Part shown: piece after piece, positions 39,001 to 51,000 of the stretch | How the letters are laid out: each line of letters begins with the position of its first letter | How positions within the stretch are numbered: position 1 is the first letter of the stretch | From: Paraescarpia echinospica | Taxonomy: Eukaryota; Annelida; Polychaeta; Sabellida; Siboglinidae | Direction: 5' to 3' | DNA length: 64,000 nucleotides | Assembly (NCBI GenBank): GCA_020002185.1 | Contig: CM034542.1 | Span: 53,909,858-53,973,857 of the forward strand | Notes under the pieces: generated by a model | Seen by the model: the letters and a program-made list of their open reading frames with translations, nothing else | Databases searched by the model: none | Told to the model about the DNA's origin: nothing | Made by a program: the position numbers and the translations under genes

Positions 39001-42000
39001 GGAGTCTGTGTCTTGTATGGATATATATTTTTATGCAGTTGTTTTATATAAGCAGAAAGTTAATTGAAATTAGTTATTCTTAGGCCACAGAAAAGTAATT
39101 CCCGGTTTTTCATCAATGCATGTATTTAAAAATATGTGCCACAACATTTTATTTTCTATTATAATTATTCCTCTAAATGCAAGACGTGGTGCAATAATTG
39201 AACAGTAAACATGTCAACATTTTACTTCCATCATAACCCTTAATGATCTGTAACCATGATTCACCAAAAAAACATCTGATTAATAATTACCTACAGGGTT
39301 GTTTGATTTATGCCGGGCAGAAACTGTTTCTGCCCGGCAGAAACGGCAACAATAGGAAATACATGCCATTGATAGGCAAACGTGTTCTTTTTATAGAAAA
39401 CATCAGTTTCTTTCTGTACCTGTGTACGTATGATAACCAGTTGTCCGCCTTGCTCACAATAAACATCACATGAATGATAAAAGGAAGATCACTGTCACTT
39501 AACTTGTGGATTATTATTATAAAACTGCTCTACTACTGCTTGGTGGACAGTTAATTAGTGGCTCAAGGTCAAATACATCAGGACGTTTTTCACACCTGCA
39601 TGGTAGTTTAGGCTTAGTAGTGTGCTGGCAGCCATTAAACCTATAGGTTTGTGTGAAAAGGATAGTTGGCAGAAGAACTAACTTCAAAGCACCATTGCAT
39701 CCATTTAGCCAGGCAGCAGTCACACTGTCAGAGTGTCTGGTGCTATGTTTGTATATATAGGCTTAATGATCCCAATACACCAATCTGTTGGCACAATGTC
39801 AGATAACAGAACTAGGTTAAACATCTTAACAATAACTATAATTAGTTCTGTGGGGCTGTTTTTAAGTAATAATTTATAACATTATCAATACCACATGCCT
39901 TTTTGTTTTTGAGTTTTTTGATTTGCATTAGTATGTCATCTTGTGTGAATGGTCTGTTTATGTGTAATGGCCCCCAAAAAGGATCCCAAAACTGGAAAAT
40001 GTTCACATTTTGCCTTTTATTCAAAAATCGTTCAGTAACTTCTCTAATTTTTCATAGACATTTCATGTGGTAGTGCCACTATACACAATACATCTTTATT
40101 TGATTGAATCATTCTAAGGGCACCAAAGGTCCCCTAAAATGCTAAATTTGCTAACTAAAATTAATTGTCTGCCTCAGAGTAGCTATATTTATAACTTGTT
40201 GTGTATTACACCCAGCTGTGGAGCTAAGATTCTCTTCCTGCTATTGTTTGATGGAAATTGTGACTAATCTGTAATTGGTCACTGGCAGAAGCTTGTGTCA
40301 AGAGACAGCATTAAGCCACTAACCCTGTTAAACTGGACAGTTGCCTGTAGGTTTTAAACTGGGTCAAACAGCGAGTCTACCTTTTGCTCTCAAATAATCT
40401 GTCCTCTTAGTTTTACACATGAAGACATAATTTGGTATAACTTGATAAGTCTTTGTAGCAGCACATTTGTACTTCCAGTGTATCATTGCAACATAACATA
40501 CATATTACATACTGTGTGCCACATTTGAATGTTGTGCATGTAATATTTCCATGCAATCCATTTGCATATATAATGTAAAACTTCAACAGCCGTTTTCTTC
40601 ATTTTCACTTTTTGATCCCTACCATGTTCAATGCTCCATAACTTTGCCAATTTTTGTAGCAGTCATATTTTTTAAACCGTGTAAAGCACCCTACCCAGCC
40701 TTTACAAGAATGTAAGAAAACATTTACAATTTTTCCGACTTGTCACTCATTTGATTATCCGGGGTCACATATAGACGTATTAGTCCAAAGGACTTCAGGG
40801 CCTCTTGGCCCATTTTTACTCATAATTATCCACTATGTGGAGCCACTTGTGTACAGTTGTCAAGGCGAATAAATTAGCTATTCAGCACTAGTTATAGATT
40901 TTCGCAGTTGTTAATGATGAATTATCAAAATCTGTGGTGGCAGTTTTTAGCAAAGAATCTTTGTCGGATGTTGACGATCAGCACAATAACGATGTCGATG
41001 AACTTAGTATACATCTGTGTTCAGCAAATGCAAAAACATTGAAATCTTGGTGGCCATCTTGGATTGCTGGTTACCATGACGACGGAATGTAAAATGATGT
41101 GGCTCATTTTACTCACTGATTATCACACTTTCCGAAAATATATAACATTCCTTTTCATAAAATGTATTTTTGTTGCTCAAATCTTGACTTGAAGTGAGGT
41201 AGTCCATTGTCTTGCATATTCGCTGGGAATGTGGTATTCAGTGATCACAGCTGGTCAGGGCTGTAGTACTGAATTGGTTAAGAAACATAATCTTTTATTT
41301 ACATGCTACTTTGAATGACTTAGTATGGATTTTATTGCCACTCTTGATTATTGGCTAAATATAGTTTATTTTAAAATATTTCAAATCATGGTTTCACCAG
41401 CACTATGTTGGCTAGCTAGTTATTTGAAATACCGACGTTTTCCATGAAAGACTGATTTATTTATAAACCGCTCGTTCTACAAATACAGATTTATTTTACT
41501 TTCTGAGTTGTACTTTTCACCATCCAAAAAGACAAATATTCAGAAATGATTTGTTGACAATGACAATGGACACAGTAAGGGATAGTGTTGTTGTTTGTGT
41601 GTTTCAGGAAGTTTGGCGAGGAAGGGTTGCCAGACAACTCTATCAACATCCAGATGAAGGGCACGGGGGGTCAGAGCTTCTGTGCTTTCCTGGCGCGTGG
41701 CGTCTACGTCGAGCTCGAAGGGGACGCCAATGACTACGTTGGCAAGGTAATGACCACATTCATATAACAGGGTTTATTATAAAAATATAAATTTGTCTGC
41801 ATGCTTGATGCCAAAGTTCCGATGTTTTAAAAATCTCAAGAACAAGTAGACAGCAATGCAACGAAATTTGTTTTCTATTTCGATGTTTCCATGCGCAATG
41901 CCATGAACTTTTTTGTGAATATAGTTAAAAGATAACCTAGAGACTGTGTGCCTTAAAATAAAACATTATTGATGTTGTCATGTGACTATAGAAGTAGTCA

Positions 42001-45000
42001 CATGACACAGCTGACCCGTGAGTTTTGACCTGAATGAAGATACTGAAAAGATACTAAATCCTATCCGCCACTTGCTTAAGACTTTGAATGGTGACTGTTA
42101 TTTGTGATCTACGTCTGTGAACTGGGGGTTAAGTTGCACTGTCCTGTTCTGCACGTGAGCAAAAAATAGTTGCCTAGGTCACGTCCCACCAATTTTGTGA
42201 TTTTGGCAGAAATTCACTCCTTATAATCTCATCTTTCAGTGTCAAGTTTATTTTCCTCGACAAATAATCCAAAAGTACTAAAATAATGCATTTAAAAATC
42301 CACACATTAAAAAACAATAAAAATATGAATCAAAATGAGCTTCTTTCTCAAAATGTGCTTCATTTTTGGCAACAAATGAAAGACTACTGAAGATATTTAA
42401 ACAAATTAGCTTTCATTTTAAAGCCTGGGCTGCAGAATAAAAAAAGGTACAAAATTCCATTTAACAATTTTATGACTTAATACCTACATTTCTCTGGCAA
42501 GTTACATTTGAAAGTGACTGAGTCTGGTATTATGTGTTTGGTGATAAAAGCAAGTGTGTTTGACCTGCAGGCGTTGTCCGGCGGTGAAGTGGTCATCTAC
42601 CCTCCCAAGGACATGTCGGCTGACTTCAAGTCTGAGGACAACATCATTGTGGGCAACGTTGTATTGTACGGAGCAACCTCGGGCAAGGCCTTCTTCCGCG
42701 GACAGACCGCAGAGAGGTTCTGTGTGAGGAACTCTGGGGCCATTGCTGTCTGTGAGGTGGGTGTTCTGTGTGAGGAACTCTGGGGCCATCGCTGTCTGTG
42801 AGGTGGGTGTTCTGTGTGAGGAACTCTGGGGCCATCGCTGTCTGTGAGGTGGGTGTTCTGTGTGAGGAACTCTGGGGCCGTTGCTGTCTGTGAGGTGGGT
42901 GTTCTGTGTGAGGAACTCTGGGGCCATCGCTGTCTGTGAGGTGGGTGTTCTGTGTGAGGAACTCTGGGGCCATCGCTGTCTGTGAGGTGGGTGTTCTGTG
43001 TGAGGAACTCTGGGGCTATCGCTATCTGTGAGGTGGGTGTTCTGTGTGAGGAACTCTGGGGCCGTTGCTGTCTGTGAGGTGGGTGTTCTGTGTGGGGAAC
43101 TCTGGGGCCATCGCTGTCTGTGAGGTGGGTGTTCTGTGTGAGGAACTCTGGGGCCATCGTTGTCTGTGAGATGGGTGTTCTGTTTGAACTCTGGGGCCAT
43201 TGCTGTCTGTGAGGTGGGTGTTCTGTGTGAGGAACTCTGGGGCCATCGTTGTCTGTGAGATGGGTGTTCTGTTTGAACTCTGGGGCCATTGCTGTCTGTG
43301 AGGTGGGTATTCTGTTTGAACTCTGGGACCATCGCTGTCTGTGAGGTGGGTGTTCTGTTTAAACTCTGGGGCCATCGCTGTCTGTGAGGTGGGTGTTCGG
43401 TGTGAGGAACTCTGGGGCCATTGCTGTCTGTGAGGTGGGTGTTCTGTGTGAAGAACTCTGGGGCCATTGCTGTCTGTGAGGTGGGTGTTCTGTGTGGGGA
43501 ACTCTGGGGCCATTGCTGTCTGTGAGGTGGGTGTTCTGTGTGGGGAACTCTGGGGCCATCGCTGTCTGTGAGGTGGGTGTTCTGTGTGAGGAACTCTGGG
43601 GGCTGCTGTGATCGCTATCTGTGAGGTGGGTGTTCTGTGTGAGGAACTCTGGGGCTATTGCTGTCTGTGAGGTGGGTGTTCTGTGTGGGGAACTCTGGGG
43701 CCATTGCTGTCTGTGAGGTGGGTGTTCTGTGTGAGGAACTCTGGGGCCATCGTTGTCTGTGAGATGGGTGTTCTGTTTGAACTCTGGGGCCATTGCTGTC
43801 TGTGAGGTGGGTATTCTGTTTGAACTCTGGGACCATCGCTGTTTGTGAGGTGGGTGTTCTGTTTAAACTCTGGGGCCATCGCAGTCTGTGAGGTGGGTGT
43901 TCGGTGTGAGGAACTCTGGGGCCATTGCTGTCTGTGAGGTGGGTGTTCTGTGTGAAGAACACTGGGGCCATTGCTGTCTGTGAGGTGGGTGTTCTGTGTG
44001 AGGAACTCTGGGGCCATTGCTGTCTGTGAGGTGGGTGTTCTGTGTGAGGAACTCTGGGGCCACTGCTGTCTGTGAGGTGGGTGGTCTGTTTGAACTCTGG
44101 GGCCATTGCTGTCTGTGAGGTGGGTGTTCTGTGTGAGGAACTCTGGGGCCACTGCTGTCTGTGAGGTGGGTGTTCTGTTTGAACTCTGGGGTCACTGCTG
44201 TCTGTGAGGTGGGTGTTCTGTGTGAGGAACTCTGGGGCCATTGCTGTCTGTGAGGTGGGTGTTCTGTTTGAACTCTGGGGCCATTGCTGTCTGTGAGGTG
44301 GGTGTTCTGTGTGAGGAACTCTGGGGCCATCGCTGTCTGTGAGGTGGGTGTTCTGTTTGAACTCTGGGGCCACTGCTGTCTGTGAGGTGGGTGTTGTCTA
44401 GAAAGATGGTAGCAGTATGCCTGTCTTTTGCAGTTTTGATGCTGTTTTCGTGCATGGTTTTGCTTCGTAAAAGGCGGGGAACATGCTAGGTAAGGCACCA
44501 ATATTAAGAACTTGTTTAGTGCTGCAGCTCACTAATTTTGTTGGACTATGTTAGGTCTCTTATGGTCCTACAATGGCCTTTTGGTTGTGGGGACCACTAC
44601 TGTAGTTAGAGCTGTGAAAGGTCTATTGTGGTCCTACAATGTTGGTTGCAAGGTTGTGGGGACCATGGCTGGAGTTAGAGCTGAACTAATTCCTTGTGGT
44701 TCTACAATGGTCTGTTGGTTGCAGGGTTGTGGGGACCATAATGAGGTAGAGCTGAGATAGTGCCTTGTGGTCCTACAATGGTCTGTTGGTTGCAGGGTTG
44801 TGGAGTTAGACTGGAGGTAGAGCTGAGATAGTTCCTTGTGGTCCTACAATGGTCTGTTGGTTGCAGGGTTGTGGGGACCATGGCTGTGAGTACATGACTG
44901 GAGGAAGAGCAGTTGTCCTTGGTCTCACCGGCAGGAACTTCGCGGCCGGCATGTCAGGCGGCATTGCCTACGTCCTGGACAGGTAATGATTCACTTTGTG

Positions 45001-48000
45001 TGGAAAACAATGTATTTATCAAAGACACAGTCTCAGTTTTATTGTAAATCATATTGTATAATTTAAAATATATCTGAGAACTTTGAAAAGGCGTGCATCA
45101 AGGAACGATTTATTTATAATGATGCAAAAATCATTGAAGAATGGTTACAGAATATAACGGAGTATGAAGTAGGGATACAATGAAAGCTTTCCCAAATAAG
45201 TTCTAATTTTCTATTGTAAAATCATGTTATATAATATAAACTATATCTTTTCTAATGGATCGTATTTTACTTATTTCACAGTCATATGACCTTTTTTCCT
45301 GTGGTGTTTTGATTGATTTCAGCCACCATGTCGCCATCTAGCAATAAATTAACTGTGAAATAAGTAAGCAATTACCCATTTGAACCATCCAATCTGTTGT
45401 ACCACTTCACATCCCAGAGAAGTCAAGATGGTGTTTGATTGAACAGGTCTGCCAGGGAGTAAAGTGAAAGCTCTCTGAGCAGTCCTGAGGACTAGATACT
45501 GCGCTATATAAGGACTCACCTTTTCACTCATATGTCTGTTCTGTGTGTGCACAGGGAGAAGTTGTTTGACCTGCGATGTAACCACGAGTCCGTGGACGTG
45601 TTGCCGGTCGACTCGGCAGATGACATGAACTGGCTGCGGGACACACTGTACGAGTTTGTCAACAAGACCGGCTCCGCACTCGCTCAGAGGCTGCTTGACG
45701 ATTGGCCCGCGTCTGCCAAGTTATTTGTCAAGGTATGGGTTGAGGTTGGCGTGTAATAGTACTAATAATGTAACAGTACTTTATGACATTTAAAAACTAC
45801 TGTTCAGATTTTTTTTCAGATTTAAAAATGATTTATGAATTAGATCAATATTAAATTTGATGATGTTTTTAAATTTAATTAAGTCAAGAAAATACCATTA
45901 GAAATATTGTCTGCAAATTTAAGAAAAGATTTAGAACTTGTGTTCACAAAGTATCAATAGTAAAAGGATAGGATCTAATAAAAATATATTGTATATATAT
46001 ATATATATATCTATATATAGATGATTATTAATTAATGGAATCAATTATCCGCTGGTTGTGTAAATATTAGCAGCGTGAATATGTTAAGAAACAAAATTAA
46101 ACTAACAATGAATGTACCTAACCAGCAACACAGTTAAAAAGCCATATATATATAAACTCATGAAAAAATCCTCAAAACTGATTATCTGAATAAAAGAGTT
46201 GATATTATTTTAAAATCTGTTTGATGTGTGTTGTAGATATTCCCCTACGTGTACCAGATATTTGACAATATGTATTGTAGATATTCCCCTACGTGTACCA
46301 GATGTTTGACAATATGTATTGTAGATATTCCCCTATGTGTACCAGATGTTTGACAATATGTATTGTAGATATTCCCCTACGTGTACCAGATGTTTGACAA
46401 TATGTATTGTAGATATTCCCCTACGTGTACCAGATGTTTGACAATATGTATTGTAGATATTCCCCTATGTGTACCAGATGTTTGACAATATGTATTGTAG
46501 ATATTCCCCTATGTGTACCAGATGTTTGACAATATGTATTGTAGATATTCCCCTATGTGTACCAGATGTTTGACAATATGTATTGTAGATATTCCCCTAT
46601 GTGTACCAGATGTTTGACAATATGTATTGTAGATATTCCCCTATGTGTACCAGATGTTTGACAATATGTATTGTAGATATTCCCTATGTGTACCAGATGT
46701 TTGACAATATGTATTGTAGATATTCCCCTATGTGTACCAGATGTTTGACAATATGTATTGTAGATATTCCCCTATGTGTACCAGATGTTTGACAATATGT
46801 ATTGTAGATATTCCCTATGTGTACCAGATGTTTGACAATATGTATTGTAGATATTCCCCTATGTGTACCAGATGTTTGACAATATGTATTGTAGATATTC
46901 CCCTATGTGTACCAGATGTTTGACAATATGTATTGTAGATATTCCCCTATGTGTACCAGATGTTTGACAATATGTATTGTAGATATTCCCCTATGTGTAC
47001 CAGATGTTTGACAATATGTATTGTAGATATTCCCCTATGTGTACCAGATGTTTGACAATATGTATTGTAGATATTCCCCTATGTGTACCAGATGTTTGAC
47101 AATATGTATTGTAGATATTCCCCTATGTGTACCAGATGTTTGACAATATGTATTGTAGATATTCCCTATGTGTACCAGATGTTTGACAATATGTATTGTA
47201 GATATTCCCCTATGTGTACCAGATGTTTGACAATATGTATTGTAGATATTCCCCTATGTGTACCAGATGTTTGACAATATGTATTGTAGATATTCCCCTA
47301 TGTGTACCAGATGTTTGACAATATGTATTGTAGATATTCCCCTATGTGTACCAGATGTTTGACAATATGTATTGTAGATATTCCCCTATGTGTACCAGAT
47401 GTTTGACAATATGTATTGTAGATATTCCCCTATGTGTACCAGATGTTTGACAATATGTATTGTAGATATTCCCCTATGTGTACCAGATGTTTGACAATAT
47501 GTATTGTAGATATTCCCCTATGTGTACCAGATGTTTGACAATATGTATTGTAGATATTCCCCTATGTGTACCAGATGTTTGACAATATGTATTGTAGATA
47601 TTCCCCTATGTGTACCAGATGTTTGACAATATGTATTGTAGATATTCCCCTATGTGTACCAGATGTTTGACAATATGTATTGTAGATATTCCCCTAGGTG
47701 TACCAGATGTTTGACAATATGTATTGTAGATATTTAACGATGTGTGTAGTATCTATTCCCCTAAGAGTACCAGATGTTTGACAATGTGGGTTGTAGATAT
47801 TCCAATTATTGTAAATATTCCAATGTGTATTGTAGGTATTCCAAGCATGTGTTGTAGATATTCCGATGTGTGTTGTAGATATTCCGATGTGTATTGTAGA
47901 TATTCCAATGTGTGTTGTAGATATTTGACAATGTGTGTTGTAGATATTATGATGTGTATTGTAGATATTCCAATGTGTGATGTAGATATTTGACAATGTG

Positions 48001-51000
48001 TGTTGTAGATATACTGATGTGTAGTGTAGATATTCCGATGTTTGTTGTAGATATTCCAATGTGTGTTGTAGATATTTGACAATGTGTGATGTAGATATTT
48101 GACAATGTGTATTGTAGATATTCCAATGTGTGTTGTAGATATTTGACAATGTGTGTTGTATATATTCTGATGTGTTTTGTAGATATTCCAATGTGTGATG
48201 TAGATATTTGACAATGTGTGTTGTAGATGTTCTGATGTGTAGTGTAGATATTCCGATGTGTGTTGTAGATATTCCAATGTGTGTTGTAGATATTTGACGA
48301 TGTGTGTTGTAGATATTCTGATGTGTATTGTAGATATTCCAATGTGTGATGTAGATATTTGACAATGTGTGTTGTAGATATTCCGATGTGTGTTGTAGAT
48401 ATTCCCCTATGAGTATCAGCGAGTGTTGGCAGAGGCTGAGGCTGAGGCGGAGGAAACTCACGAGGCAGAGTTGACGAACCTCTACGACGAGGACACGATT
48501 GTCTCTGAGGTGGAACTACAGACGCCCATAGACCAGGTCAGCATCAGTTGTTGTCGTAGTGCTTCCTGTGTGAATAGTGTCACGTCAATGTCTTCGTTCT
48601 GCTGAGTGTAACAGTCTTGTGGTTGAGAGATCACAAATTCAAGCTGGGTACTGCACATTCAGTCACGCTGCCACCTCCGTATGGAATGCTCTGCTGACTA
48701 CCGTTTCTTCTAAAACTTTTCAGTCTTTCAAGGCAGATTTAAAGACACATTTTTATTACAACGTACACTAAGAAATATTTTCTCTAAGTTATTCATATTT
48801 TTGTCTGTCTTTAATCTATTTTACAGCCCAAAGAACATTCTAAAGTACTTACCTAACATGAAACTTGATTTATTTTAACATTTCAACCAACTTAATCTAC
48901 CGATGTTTACATAGCACTATTATCTTAATCTGTTTATTCTTATATTTAACTATGTTTTATGTCTACTATTTATGTATTAGTCTTATGTACTGTGAACATT
49001 ACATACATATGCGGGATATAGCCCACCCAGCTAACCATCTCTTTCAGCTTTTTCCCCAGGGAAGCGCTATAAGGGTATTAAGACAACAACAAGGTTTAAA
49101 AATAGTTTTTACCCACAGGCTGTGAGACACTTGAAACAAGGAGGTCTTCCTCGTGTCATAACTTTGTCTTCTGCAAGTTCCATTCTTGAGTCGTCCTGCT
49201 TATTTCACTTATTCAACTACCACTATATACTGTTTTACCGTTTTATTGTTTTAGGTGTTCTAGGTTTAGACGGTTGTGATGCTGCGTTCATGGAATTGTA
49301 CTATTATAATAATAATATTTATTTATTTATTTGTTTTACCAATTTAGTACTTTTATGTCTGGAGATATGTGACATTCTTTAAAATTGTTGGCAGTTGGCT
49401 TTTGTTATTAACTTACACATGTTTTATTATGTTTTCGATATTTGATGTGTGTTGGGGGGGTGGGGGGGACAAGCATGAAAAAGAGTACTGGTTGTTGTAA
49501 AGAGCACTTGAGTTGTTACGCCTTGTACGTTTTAAAAATGTTACTTGGCAATAAGCCATCTACCCGGTACTACTACTAATACGATGACGACGATGACAAA
49601 TAAACATTATTACGTTTCTGTTCGCTTTAATCTAGATTGTGAGGGTAATGGAGATAAAAAAAGGTGGACTATGATAGAAAGTAGGGTACGTTGGCTCAGT
49701 GGCAGAATGCCTGAGTCAGTGGCAGAGTGCCTGACTGTCAGAGGATCAGGGTTCCATCTACTGTGTCTTTGAAACTTGGCCAATTTCAATCACATACAAT
49801 GGGTGTATCCTTCGGAAGAGACAATAAAAGCCATTGTTTCCCACATTAGGTTATTATGCAACCTGTCATGGACTCAGAGTAGTCGTCTCTGCTCCAACCA
49901 ACAGGTAATGGCCACTTTATGGTAGTGGTAGAAATGTTTGACGAGTGTTTGAACTTGTTGCGTTGCAGAAGCATTTTGACGTGCTAAATGAGTGTTTGAA
50001 CTTGGTGAGTTGCAGAAGCATTTTAACCAGCTACACAAGTGTTTAAACTTGTTGCATTGCAAAAGCACTTCGAACTGCTACACAACTGTTTGAACTTATT
50101 GCATTGCAGAAGCACTTTGACCTGCTACACGAGTGTTTGAACTTGTTGCATTGTAGAAGCACTTTGAACTGCTATGCAGGTGTTTGAACTTGTTGCATTG
50201 TTGAAGCACTTTGAACTGCTATGCAGGTGTTTGAACTTATTGCATTGCAGAAGCACTTTGACCTGCTACACGAGTGTTTGAACTTGTTGCATTGTAGAAG
50301 CACTTTGAACTGCTATGCAGGTGTTTGAACTTGTTGTATTGATTGTAGAAGCACTTTGAACTGCTATGCAGGTGTTTGAACTTATTGCATTGCAGAAGCA
50401 CTTTGACCTGCTACACGAGTGTTTGAACTTGTTGCATTGTAGAAGCACTTTGAACTGCTATGCAGGTGTTTGAACTTGTTGCATTGTAAAAGCACTTTGA
50501 CCTGCTACATGAGTGCTTGAACTTATTGCATTGCAGAAGCACTTTGACCTGCTACATGAGTGTTTGAACTTGTTGCATTGCAGAAGCACTTTTACCTGCT
50601 ACATGAGTGTTTGAACTTGTTGCATTGCAGAAGCACTTTTACCTGTTAACAGGTGTTTGAACTTATTGCATTGCAGAAGCACTTTGACCTGCTACATGGG
50701 TGTTTGAACTTGTTGCATTGTAAAAGCACTTTGACCTGCTACATGAGTTCTTGAACTTGTTGCATTGCAGAAGCACTTTGACCTGTTATATGAGTGTTAG
50801 AACTTGTTGCATTGCAGAAGCACTTTGACTTGCTAACAGGTGTTTGAACTTATTGCATTGCAGAAGCACTTTGACCTGCTACACGAGTGTTTGAACTTGT
50901 TGCATTGCAGAAGCACTTTTGCCTGATATATACAAGTGTTTGTACTTGTTGCATTGCAAGAGCACTTTTGCCTGCTATACAAGTGTTTGAACTTGTTGCA

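Noticed and set aside
39517..39723. Antisense ORF beginning [14 protein letters not shown], repeated at 54119-54325 and 60617-60820
   Set aside because: Conserved only because the three composite elements are copies; no domain recognised and no sign of an independent gene.
42502..44501. Long antisense ORFs (up to 321 residues) of repeated [17 protein letters not shown] sequence
   Set aside because: They run through the exon 24 donor array; the unit simply lacks stops in that strand. No start context, domain or codon bias supports a gene.
47694..48461. 255-residue antisense ORF with NIYNTHW repeats
   Set aside because: Complement of the degenerate exon 27 acceptor repeats; an artefact of repetition.
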